Positions 1 to 6,178 of a DNA stretch of 11,896 nt are shown here, one piece after another. Where the stretch lies: the NCBI GenBank assembly GCA_938023085.1, contig CALHDP010000055.1, positions 1-11,896 of the forward strand, read 5' to 3'. The position numbers and the translations under genes were made by a program. Source of the stretch: an uncultured Collinsella sp. Lineage in GTDB: Bacteria; Actinomycetota; Coriobacteriia; Coriobacteriales; Coriobacteriaceae. Position 1 is the stretch's first letter; each line of letters starts with the position of its first letter. The notes below the pieces were generated by a model that searched no databases, was not told the origin of the DNA, and saw only the letters and a program-made list of their open reading frames with translations.

Positions 1-92
1 ATCGTAGCCCGAGACGGTCCCGGGCTGACAATTTCGACTGTAATGGACGTTCTTGTTTGCCTAGTCATTTAAGAACGTCCCCAACGACTAAC
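1..92. repeat. Left arm of the window-terminal inverted repeat
   Basis: This arm matches the reverse complement of 11802-11893 over 92 bases with no gap and 9 mismatches by hand count, about 90% identity. Most mismatches cluster at 53-60. It contains two hairpins. AGCCCG at 6-11 pairs with CGGGCT at 21-26, and GGACGTTCTT at 45-54 pairs with AAGAACGTCC at 71-80. No coding region is apparent. I read it as a dispersed intergenic repeat at which the contig was cut, not as a transposon end, because no transposase lies between the arms. Confidence 0.85.
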
Positions 93-116
93 TTAAGAAC
101 GTCCCCAACGACTAAC
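69..116. repeat. Perfect 24-bp tandem duplication
   Basis: Two identical 24-base units occupy 69-92 and 93-116, each starting TTAAGAACGTCCCC. The next four bases (117-120, TTAA) begin a third unit that is then replaced by the neighbouring 28-bp inverted repeat. The right-hand terminal arm has only one unit, so the duplication is specific to this copy. Slippage or unequal recombination would explain it. Confidence 0.9.
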
Positions 117-118
117 TT

Positions 119-270
119 AAAACTATGCCGGATTACGGGGCTGAACGACGGATTGCCGACCATGCCGAAATTGGTAAAAAGAAAACCGCAGGTAGAAGGC
201 TCGCTATGATTTGAAAATAGGGGGTGTGGTTGGCTCATTCAGGTTCAGCCCCGTAATCCGGCATAGTTTT
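119..270. repeat. Perfect 28-bp inverted repeat enclosing 96 bp
   Basis: Bases 119-146 are the exact reverse complement of 243-270, giving 28-bp arms around a 96-bp interior (147-242). The interior is more A-rich than the surrounding genes (AAAAAGAAAAC near 176-186 and GAAAATAGGGGG near 213-224) and has no credible ORF. The size and perfect termini resemble a MITE or a structured intergenic repeat. I see no clear target-site duplication; TTAA on the left faces TTGA on the right. Function unknown; it could also be a folded RNA. Confidence 0.8.
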
Positions 271-452
271 GAAATGGCACTGAATAAGTGGCGGCAAATG
301 AGCCGCAATGAAGCAAGCTAGCCCCTCGTTTCCGAAACCTTTCCGCAACAATCTGCTCTTCGCACTGCTCGACTCCGCTCGCAACGTCCCCTGCGCTACA
401 CTTAGTTGCACTGTGGCGCCGTTGCGCCGCGCCCGACCTAAGGGGGACTCTC

Positions 453-1277
453 ATGAAGAATACTCAGCTGCTGCTGATTAACGATATGTGCGGCTACGGC
501 AAGGTCGCGCTTTCCGCCATGCTGCCGGTGCTGTCTCACATGGGCTACCGTATCCATAACCTGCCGACGGCGCTCGTTTCCGACACGCTCAACTATCCCA
601 AGTTCTACATCCACGACACCACCGAGTACGTGCGCCAGAGCCTCGCCATCTGGGAGGAGCTCGGCTTTGAGTTCGACGCCATCTCGACCGGCTTTATCGT
701 GACCGAGGAAGAGACGCGCATCATCTCGGACTTTTGCCACCGCCGTGCGCAAAAGGGCACCAAGGTGTTCGTCGACCCCATCATGGGCGACAACGGCAAG
801 CTCTATGCGGGCGTGCCCGAGTCCACGATTGGCCTTATGCGGCACCTGCTGGCGTGCGCAGACTACGCGGTACCCAACTATACCGAGGCGTGTCTGCTTG
901 CCGATAGGCCTATTGCCGAGCAAATTACGCCCGATGAGGCCCGCGCCCTTGTGGACGCCGTGCGCGAGCTGGGTGCCAAGTCGGTGGTCATTACGAGCGC
1001 CGTAGTCAATGGCACGAACGCGGTTATCGGTTACGACCATGTGGCGGGGGAGTACTTTACGATTCCCTTTGAGCTCACTCCGGTCTATTTCCCGGGCACG
1101 GGCGACACGTTCTCGGCGGTGCTCGTCGGCCGCGTTATGGCAGGCTGGAGTCTGCAGCGCGCGACGTCCGATGCCATGCGCGTGGTGGCAGAGCTTATCG
1201 AACGCAATGCCGACCAAGAGGACAAATCGGCCGGCCTTCCCATCGAGGCCTGCCTGGATGTGATCGACCATGAGTAA
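453..1277 (+). CDS. Pyridoxal/pyridoxamine kinase (PfkB-like fold)
   Basis: This 274-residue cytoplasmic enzyme should phosphorylate the 5'-hydroxyl of pyridoxal or pyridoxamine with ATP, salvaging vitamin B6 to pyridoxal phosphate. Visible family motifs are DPIMGDNGKLY (residues 108-118), PNYTEACLL (141-149) and the glycine-rich GTGDTF (215-220), whose Asp218 is the expected catalytic base. The N-terminus (INDMCGYGKVALSAMLPVL, 9-27) resembles the Firmicutes-type pyridoxamine kinase branch more than E. coli PdxY. The length is normal. The ATG start is supported by AAGGGGGA at 440-447. Its last 8 bases overlap the next gene, so the two are probably co-transcribed. Substrate preference among B6 vitamers cannot be read from the sequence; a related hydroxymethylpyrimidine kinase is less likely. 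Confidence 0.9.
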   Translation: MKNTQLLLINDMCGYGKVALSAMLPVLSHMGYRIHNLPTALVSDTLNYPKFYIHDTTEYVRQSLAIWEELGFEFDAISTGFIVTEEETRIISDFCHRRAQKGTKVFVDPIMGDNGKLYAGVPESTIGLMRHLLACADYAVPNYTEACLLADRPIAEQITPDEARALVDAVRELGAKSVVITSAVVNGTNAVIGYDHVAGEYFTIPFELTPVYFPGTGDTFSAVLVGRVMAGWSLQRATSDAMRVVAELIERNADQEDKSAGLPIEACLDVIDHE

Positions 1278-1599
1278 CGCCGGCGAGGGCGGCATCAGGC
1301 CTGCGGGCGAGAGCAAGCCGCTCGGCGCGTCGCGTGGCAAGCGTCCGCGTATCCGCGTGAGCTGCGTGGACCAGCTGGGCGCATGCCGCTGTCACCACGG
1401 TCACAAGCCGGGTGATGTCTTTGACTTCGATCGCGACCGCGGCAAGATGTGTGCCATGGCCTGCCATGTGGGCTTTCCCTATATCGACATCCTGCGCTAT
1501 GGCGGAACCGTGCCCGGCAACGAGCCCGGCACGGCAAAGTTCTGCTGCCCCGAGGTCGATACGCTGAACGTTTGGCTCGCTGAGATCGTAGACGAATAG
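1270..1599 (+). CDS. TIGR04076 family small cysteine-rich protein
   Basis: This 109-residue protein of unknown function has a poorly conserved, basic, probably disordered first 25 residues and a conserved C-terminal domain. Diagnostic features of the TIGR04076 pattern are the GHKPGDVFDFD stretch (44-54), the aromatic/Cys segment MCAMACHVGFPYI (60-72), LRYGGTVP (75-82) and EPGTAKFCCP (85-94). Seven cysteines (32, 39, 41, 61, 65, 92, 93) suggest metal binding or redox chemistry, but this is inference. There is no signal peptide or membrane segment. The start ATG lies inside the end of the kinase gene (ATGAGTAA overlap), which implies translational coupling. A palindromic repeat begins 8 bases after the stop. 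Confidence 0.8.
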   Translation: MSNAGEGGIRPAGESKPLGASRGKRPRIRVSCVDQLGACRCHHGHKPGDVFDFDRDRGKMCAMACHVGFPYIDILRYGGTVPGNEPGTAKFCCPEVDTLNVWLAEIVDE

Positions 1600-1607
1600 T
1601 CGAGCGC

Positions 1608-1640
1608 AATGTGTCAAAGGGACAGCCCCTTTGACACATT
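1608..1640. repeat. 33-bp palindromic repeat, copy 1
   Basis: A 14-bp perfect stem (1608-1621 with 1627-1640) encloses the loop ACAGC. It starts 8 bases after the TIGR04076 stop codon. No T-run follows, so it is not a classical intrinsic terminator. It belongs to the family also found at 3155-3187, 5030-5062 and, truncated, at 11777-11803. Confidence 0.9.
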
Positions 1641-1665
1641 CGCCGGTGGTGCCCCTTCTTTCGCT

Positions 1666-1671
1666 TATAAT
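1666..1671 (+). promoter_or_regulatory. Possible -10 element (TATAAT)
   Basis: This is a perfect consensus TATAAT hexamer in an AT-rich stretch upstream of the ATPase gene. No good -35 box lies at 16-18 bases. The TTGACA at 1631-1636 is 29 bases away and forms part of a palindrome arm. A second weaker candidate, TATAAA at 1738-1743, lies closer to the gene and between the second and third 33-bp-spaced repeats. Confidence 0.35.
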
Positions 1672-1678
1672 CTCAAAT

Positions 1679-1762
1679 CTTTGCATTTCATCCGATTTTA
1701 GGTTCTAAAAATTCTGCGTTTCATCGATAATCAAGCATATAAAACTTTGCATTTCATTCGAT
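1679..1762. promoter_or_regulatory. Three direct repeats at exact 33-bp spacing
   Basis: Three copies of an approximately 17-bp motif, consensus CTTTGCATTTCATYCGAT, lie at 1679-1696, 1712-1728 and 1745-1762. The GCATTTCAT/GCGTTTCAT cores begin at 1683, 1716 and 1749, so the period is exactly 33 bp, about three helical turns. The third copy ends 19 bases before the chosen ATPase start codon. Regular spacing at a promoter suggests an operator array for cooperative binding, possibly autoregulatory. This is inference; no regulator gene is adjacent. Confidence 0.6.
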
Positions 1763-1781
1763 GACACCGAGGGGAGAGCCT

Positions 1782-3143
1782 ATGCTGCGTAGAAAAATAG
1801 CGGCAGAGCTGGAGCGTTGGCTGAAGTCTTCCGAGCAAAAGGCCTTGTTCATTACGGGTTCTCGCCAGATTGGCAAAAGCTATTCGATTCGCGCATTTGG
1901 CAAAGCCAACCATGCAACCTACATCGAGCTTAACCTCATGGAAAATCGCCAGGCAAAAGATGCTCTTCTTGAGGCGCGGGATGCCGATGATTTCATCAGC
2001 AGGGTGACGCTTCTTTCGGGAAAGTCGATTGCACCAGGCAAAACGCTCGTGTTTATCGATGAGGTCCAGGAGGCCCCCGACATCATGACGATGGCAAAGT
2101 TCCTTGTTGAGGACGGGAGGTGCCGCTGGGCGTTTTCGGGGTCAATGCTCGGGACTCAGTTCAAGGGGGTCAGGTCCTATCCCGTGGGGTATGTCCACGA
2201 GCTTAGGATGTTCCCGCTCGATTTTGAGGAGTTTTGCTGGGCAACCGGGGTGAGCGAGGGGGCTCGCCAAACGATACGTGACGCGTGTATCAGCGAGAGG
2301 CCCGTTCCTGATTACATTCATGACGCGATGATGGCAAACTTCAGGACCTATACCGTTGTCGGCGGAATGCCGGAGGTCGTGCAGCGTTTCCTTGACACGC
2401 GGGGCGACCTTGCCTCTGTTCGTCAGCTGCAGTCAGAGCTCAACGAACAGTACCGGCGGGATATCTCCAAGTATGCAAGCGGGCGAGCCCTTCAGGTGCA
2501 GAGCATCTACGATCAGCTCCCTATTATGCTCGAGGGCGAAAACAAGCGCTTCGTGCTCAATTCCATTGACCCCAAGGCTCACTACGAGAAGTATCAGCGA
2601 GATTTTGTATGGCTTGTCGATGCCGGCGTTGCTCTCAAAGCCGATATCGTAACCGAGCCAAAATCGCCCCTGCTCAAGACGGCACGGCCATCGCAGTTCA
2701 AGCTATATCAATCGGATACGGGCATGTTGATGGCGCGCTACCCCGTTGGAGTCGCCCAAGCGGCGTATCTTGATAGCAAGGAGCCCAATCTGGGCGGCAT
2801 TTACGAAAACGTGGTGGCCCAGCAGCTGACTGCCCAAAATCGCCAGCTTTACTACTATCAGACAAAAAAGCGCGGTGAAGTGGACTTTGTGGTCGATGGA
2901 CCGGATGGGACGGCTGTTCCGATCGAGGTTAAATCGGGCTCCTATTACCACGCGCACGCTGCGCTCGGTCATGTGCTTGATACGGCTGAATATGGCGTAA
3001 GGCTCGGGATTGTTTTCTCGAGAGGCAACGTTGAGCGCAACGGAGCGGTTCTCTATTTGCCGCTATATGCGATCTGGGCCCTTTCGGATGTTTTGGGCGA
3101 CTCCTGCGCCGAGGGGATAAAGCTGGAGGTCAAGTCGGTCTAG
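1782..3143 (+). CDS. ATP-binding protein, AAA_14/DUF4143 family
   Basis: This 453-residue cytoplasmic protein has an N-terminal AAA_14 ATPase domain and a C-terminal DUF4143 domain with a restriction-nuclease-like end. Walker A is GSRQIGKS (26-33, Lys32). Walker B is LVFIDE (89-94), followed by the sensor-like AFSGSMLG (117-124). The C-terminal part has GGIYENVVAQQL (338-349) and then GEVDFVV with PIEVKSG (365-371, 380-386), matching the E-x-D...E-x-K pattern of PD-(D/E)XK-like folds. The ATG at 1782 is preferred over the in-frame ATG at 1761 because GAGGGGAG (1769-1776) lies just upstream and the earlier ATG falls inside the third direct repeat. The biological role of this family is not established. 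Frequent AGG/AGA arginine codons unlike its neighbours hint at horizontal acquisition. Confidence 0.9.
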   Translation: MLRRKIAAELERWLKSSEQKALFITGSRQIGKSYSIRAFGKANHATYIELNLMENRQAKDALLEARDADDFISRVTLLSGKSIAPGKTLVFIDEVQEAPDIMTMAKFLVEDGRCRWAFSGSMLGTQFKGVRSYPVGYVHELRMFPLDFEEFCWATGVSEGARQTIRDACISERPVPDYIHDAMMANFRTYTVVGGMPEVVQRFLDTRGDLASVRQLQSELNEQYRRDISKYASGRALQVQSIYDQLPIMLEGENKRFVLNSIDPKAHYEKYQRDFVWLVDAGVALKADIVTEPKSPLLKTARPSQFKLYQSDTGMLMARYPVGVAQAAYLDSKEPNLGGIYENVVAQQLTAQNRQLYYYQTKKRGEVDFVVDGPDGTAVPIEVKSGSYYHAHAALGHVLDTAEYGVRLGIVFSRGNVERNGAVLYLPLYAIWALSDVLGDSCAEGIKLEVKSV

Positions 3144-3154
3144 GGCTAGTCCCG

Positions 3155-3187
3155 GATGCGACAAGGGGACAGTCCCTTTGTCGCATT
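3155..3187. repeat. 33-bp palindromic repeat, copy 2
   Basis: It lies between the convergent ATPase and phosphatase genes, 11 bases after the ATPase stop. The arms ATGCGACAAGGGG (3156-3168) and CCCTTTGTCGCAT (3174-3186) pair with a single G-T position. Compared with copy 1, two stem positions differ, and both differ on both arms so that pairing is kept. No T-run follows. Confidence 0.9.
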
Positions 3188-3219
3188 CATGAGCGTGGAT
3201 TTTCTCCCGTTTAGGGCGC

Positions 3220-3239
3220 GGTTCGTGCGCCCACGAACC
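3220..3239. repeat. 8-bp-stem hairpin at the phosphatase stop codon
   Basis: GGTTCGTG (3220-3227) pairs with CACGAACC (3232-3239) around CGCC. It overlaps the minus-strand phosphatase stop codon. An alternative stem, GGGCGC (3214-3219) with GCGCCC (3227-3232), competes with it. It may help end the minus-strand transcript, but there is no U-run in either direction, so a terminator call is weak. Confidence 0.5.
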
Positions 3240-3685
3240 TACAGCTGCTCGAGCATGGCGGTGCAGCCGGCGATCACGTCGCGGTAGGTGGCGTCGAAGT
3301 TGCCGGTGTACCAGGGATCGGCCACGTCGCCGGGGCGCTCGGTCCAATCGAGCAGGCGCGTAATCTTGCCGTCGGGGTCGTCGCCAAAGATGCGACGCAG
3401 GTCACGCGCGTTCTCGGCATCCATATAGACAATGTGATCCCAGTCGCCATACTCCGCGCGACGCACCTGACGTGCGCGATGTGCGACGACGGGAATCCCA
3501 ACCTCGCGTAGCTTGGCAACGGTACCGTGATGCGGCGGGTTGCCGATCTCCTCGGTCGAGGTCGCGGCAGAATCAATGACAAACTCGCCCGCGCGCCCGG
3601 CGCGGTGCACCAGCTCGGTAAACACCGACTCGGCCATCGTCGAGCGGCAGATGTTCCCATAGCAGATAAACAGTACGCGTTGCAT
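3239..3685 (-). CDS. Low-molecular-weight protein tyrosine phosphatase
   Basis: This 148-residue cytoplasmic phosphatase has the signature loop CYGNICRS at residues 8-15. Cys8 is the expected nucleophile, and Arg14 and Ser15 complete the C-x5-R-S motif. The general-acid aspartate is in VADPWYTG (Asp123). The family normally has about 150-160 residues, so the protein is complete. The ATG at 3685 is chosen over one 30 bases upstream because AAAGGA lies 8 bases before it and the conserved beta-strand VLFICYGN then starts at once. The MFS gene ends 51 bases upstream on the same strand, so they probably share a transcript. Substrates are unknown. An arsenate reductase of the same fold is less likely, as there is no arsenic-related neighbour. 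Confidence 0.9.
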   Translation of the reverse strand: MQRVLFICYGNICRSTMAESVFTELVHRAGRAGEFVIDSAATSTEEIGNPPHHGTVAKLREVGIPVVAHRARQVRRAEYGDWDHIVYMDAENARDLRRIFGDDPDGKITRLLDWTERPGDVADPWYTGNFDATYRDVIAGCTAMLEQL

Positions 3686-3736
3686 ATGCGGTTTCCTTTC
3701 GATCGCCATAATCAAGCTCGAGTATCGTATCTGCGC

Positions 3737-4972
3737 CTACGCCTGCGCCCGCTTGCGCTCCCAACGTGCCAGCTTAATCGTCACCAGCGTGAGCGCCCAG
3801 GCCACAAGCGAGAACGCGGCGCCCACTGCGCCCACGTACGCAATGCCAATGCTGCTTACCACGGCGCCGCCCACTGCGGTGCCAAACGAAATGCCGACGT
3901 TAAACGCCATGGGCTCAACCGAACTTGCGAGTACCATCGACTTGGGATGGCGGCTGCGCGCCACGTCCATAAAGTGCGTGATGCACGACACCGAGAACAG
4001 GTACATGAGCATCGCCAGGCTAAAGACAAAGACCAGCGCGAGCGGCATGGCAGCACCTACGGCAAACAGCCCAAACAATGCCGCGGCCTGCAGCACAAAC
4101 GTCACAAGCAGCGCCTTCATGCCAAAGCGCGCGTCGATCCATCCGCCCAGGATGTTCGAGATCAGGCAGAATACGCCGTAGGCCATAAGCGTGGTACTGG
4201 CTTCGACCGTGCCCATGCCCAGCACCTGCTCAAGATAAGGCGTCACGTAGCCGTAGAACACATAGACCGAGCCCACGCCAAACAAAAAGATGAGCATGCC
4301 GGTGATGATGCTCGGCTCGCGTAGCAGACCCGCCTGCTCGCGAAAGGTGGCAGGCTCGTCGGTTTGCCCAGCGCGCGGCATAAACGCCACGAGCGCTCCG
4401 CAGATCAGAACGGCAAAGGTCAGCGTGCCGTACATGGCTACGTGCCAATCGAGCGTGTCAGCCACAAACTTGCCGATCGAAGTGACAAAGACCATTGCAA
4501 CGGAAAACGCACCATATACCACCGAGATGGCAAGCGAAGTTTGCTGCGGAGACAGCAGCTCGGGGATGTACGTCACACCCACGGCGAGCAGCGCGCCCGA
4601 GACGGAGCCCAAGATGATGCGCGAGGCGAACAGCACCTGGAAGTTGGGCGCCAACGCCATGACCAGATTGCCGAGCACAAAGACGATGCTGTAGCACACG
4701 AGCAGCTGGTAGCGGCGGAATCGCCCCGTGCTGAGCGCAAGTACCGGCGTGGCGATAGCGTAGACGAGCGCGAACACGCTGATGAGCTGGCCCGCGGTGG
4801 CAAGCGAGATGCCGAGTTCCGTTGCCAAATCGCTTTCGATGCCGATGACCACGAACTCGGAGCAGCCGAGCGAGAATCCCAACAGCACGAGCAGCGCCAG
4901 ACAGAGCTTGGTACGCGCGGGGGAGAGCACGGCGGCGGTTGACTTACTTTTAGACGTGGTCGCGGCGGTCAA
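3737..4972 (-). CDS. MFS transporter, DHA1-type (AraJ/PbuE-like efflux)
   Basis: This 411-residue inner-membrane transporter has about twelve hydrophobic segments, arranged in two halves around a polar loop near residues 199-219. The motif-A-like GRFRR (83-87) follows the second membrane segment, and the segment QLISVFALVYAIATPVLAL (62-80) is typical of drug/sugar/nucleoside exporters of the DHA1 branch. The start is uncertain. A TTG at 4972 has GGAG (4984-4981) spaced 8 bases upstream, while a GTG at 4981 overlaps that GGAG. A longer ORF reaching 5113 would run through a palindromic repeat and adds residues unlike an MFS N-terminus, so I reject it. Substrate unknown. It lies upstream of the phosphatase gene, probably in the same operon. 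Confidence 0.88.
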   Translation of the reverse strand: MTAATTSKSKSTAAVLSPARTKLCLALLVLLGFSLGCSEFVVIGIESDLATELGISLATAGQLISVFALVYAIATPVLALSTGRFRRYQLLVCYSIVFVLGNLVMALAPNFQVLFASRIILGSVSGALLAVGVTYIPELLSPQQTSLAISVVYGAFSVAMVFVTSIGKFVADTLDWHVAMYGTLTFAVLICGALVAFMPRAGQTDEPATFREQAGLLREPSIITGMLIFLFGVGSVYVFYGYVTPYLEQVLGMGTVEASTTLMAYGVFCLISNILGGWIDARFGMKALLVTFVLQAAALFGLFAVGAAMPLALVFVFSLAMLMYLFSVSCITHFMDVARSRHPKSMVLASSVEPMAFNVGISFGTAVGGAVVSSIGIAYVGAVGAAFSLVAWALTLVTIKLARWERKRAQA

Positions 4973-5029
4973 GGTTGTCACTCCAATGTCGCATGAATAA
5001 GCGGGATTCAATCCCTGCAACTCTAACAG

Positions 5030-5062
5030 AATGTGACAAAGAGACAGTCCCTTTGTCACATT
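5030..5062. repeat. 33-bp palindromic repeat, copy 3
   Basis: The arms AATGTGACAAAG (5030-5041) and CTTTGTCACATT (5051-5062) are perfect inverted copies around a 9-base centre containing ACAGT. This copy sits 58 bases upstream of the MFS start, in the divergent intergenic region, unlike the others, which follow stop codons. Confidence 0.9.
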
Positions 5063-5085
5063 GCGCTGCCAGCCAGTCGCCCAAA

Positions 5086-5144
5086 CCATCACAACATTCG
5101 GCGAAAATCTCAAAAACGAGGAAAAGCGTCGAATGTTGTGACGG
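5086..5144. repeat. 15-bp inverted repeat in the divergent intergenic region
   Basis: The arms 5086-5100 (ending CACAACATTCG) and 5130-5144 (starting CGAATGTTGTG) are inverted copies with one mismatch, separated by 29 bases with an A-rich core. It lies between the MFS start and the membrane-protein start, 114 and 88 bases from them. It could be an operator controlling both divergent genes, or another dispersed palindromic repeat. The sequence alone does not decide. Confidence 0.7.
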
Positions 5145-5232
5145 TTTTCCTGTCTGTGCCGGCGAGCTCCAGCGCTGTCTGGGGGTATAAGGCTAGCAAG
5201 TGTTTATTTGCGAGGCCTAAGGGGCGCCCCGT

Positions 5233-6099
5233 ATGGATATCGATAACTTTGAATGGTGGTATAGCGAGGGCGAGGCTCCGGACGAGGAGTGGGACGAGCC
5301 CGCGCCGCGTGACGTGTCGAGCGACGAGGACGAGACCGACAACGATGCCGTCGAGACGGACGCCACCTCCGATGCCGCCGAGCCCCTGACCTTTGAACAG
5401 GCCTGGGCCCAGGCCGAGGCCGACGAGGCTAAGGCCGATGCCACGGCCACACTCGGTGAGCCGGCGGACATGTCCATCTCGCCGGCCAAGACCCCGCAGC
5501 CGCGCCATAACATCGACCCCGGCAGCACGGCATCCTTCAGCATACTCGACGTGCCCGCGCAGGGTGCTCAGGCGCCTGCGCCCACGCATCGCCCCAACCT
5601 AGCTCGCGAGGAAGACGCGGGCCGCCGCTCCCCGCTCGGCCCCATCCTTATCGCCTTCATGGCCGGCGTCATCGCTTGCTCGGCGATCGGAAATGTCTGG
5701 AGCCATGTGGAGCAACAGCGCAAAGATGCCGCCAAGGTCGAGATGTCTGTCGAGCAATCGCTCAGCCGCACGCGCTCGGTGCATGTGTCGGTCGAGGTCA
5801 AGGACGGTGCGACATGGGACACCGCCCGCGGCGATAGTCAGATGCTCATCCACATCGTGGGCCGCACGCTCAAAGGGCAGACGATTGACGAGTATCAATA
5901 CGTCAATTCCGCTGGTGACGGCATCGAACTTAAGCCCGGCGACTACGAGCTCACCGTCGATGAAGCGCCCGTCGCCACCGACGGCACGCGCTTTCGCGCC
6001 TCAAAGCGCATGGTTCCCGTGAGCTTTAACTCGCAGGCGCCCGATACGGTCGACACCACGCCTCAGGGCGGGTTTGACCTTTACGCAATCGCTCAATAA
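5233..6099 (+). CDS. Unrecognised single-pass membrane protein with acidic N-terminus
   Basis: I do not recognise this 288-residue protein. Residues 1-80 are very acidic and low-complexity (DEDETDND at 31-38), and residues 80-130 are Pro/Ala-rich and probably disordered. A basic patch (RR, 131-132) precedes one membrane helix at about 135-155. The segment after it (156-185) is helical-looking and charged. A C-terminal domain at about 186-288 looks beta-rich, and its LKPGDYELTVDEAPVATDG (233-251) is reminiscent of Cna-B/SpaA-like Ig folds. A cytoplasmic acidic tail with an external beta domain is the likely topology. AAGGGG (5219-5224) supports the ATG. It is followed 79 bases later by the epimerase gene on the same strand. 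Function unknown. Confidence 0.8.
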   Translation: MDIDNFEWWYSEGEAPDEEWDEPAPRDVSSDEDETDNDAVETDATSDAAEPLTFEQAWAQAEADEAKADATATLGEPADMSISPAKTPQPRHNIDPGSTASFSILDVPAQGAQAPAPTHRPNLAREEDAGRRSPLGPILIAFMAGVIACSAIGNVWSHVEQQRKDAAKVEMSVEQSLSRTRSVHVSVEVKDGATWDTARGDSQMLIHIVGRTLKGQTIDEYQYVNSAGDGIELKPGDYELTVDEAPVATDGTRFRASKRMVPVSFNSQAPDTVDTTPQGGFDLYAIAQ

Positions 6100-6178
6100 C
6101 TGCGCCTGCCGCCTCTCCGTGCCGCCAAGAGTGGCACAATAGCCCTCGACACTGTTGTTTACTTTTGGAGGAAGTAGC

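Larger units (their letters stand above)
1..452. other. Gene-free, repeat-rich region upstream of the kinase
   Basis: No credible gene is seen here. Positions 1-270 are filled by the terminal repeat arm, the tandem duplication and the 28-bp inverted repeat. Positions 271-452 hold a small hairpin (GCGGC at 291-295 with GCCGC at 302-306) and presumably the promoter of the kinase gene. TACACT at 397-402 is a possible -10 element, but I find no convincing -35 partner. Candidate small ORFs on either strand lack ribosome binding sites and recognisable sequence. Confidence 0.7.

Noticed and set aside
1..270. CRISPR array
   Set aside because: The repeats here are either directly adjacent with no spacer or inverted, and there are no cas genes.
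438..1340. 300-codon open frame on the minus strand opposite the kinase
   Set aside because: The + strand frame encodes a clear B6 kinase; the antisense protein has no family features.
1631..1671. TTGACA (1631-1636) plus TATAAT (1666-1671) as a sigma-70 promoter
   Set aside because: The spacing is 29 bases instead of about 17, and the TTGACA is part of the palindrome arm.
4973..5113. Longer MFS N-terminus beginning at 5113
   Set aside because: It would translate a palindromic intergenic repeat and adds polar residues not seen in MFS N-termini. A ribosome binding site supports a start at 4972.
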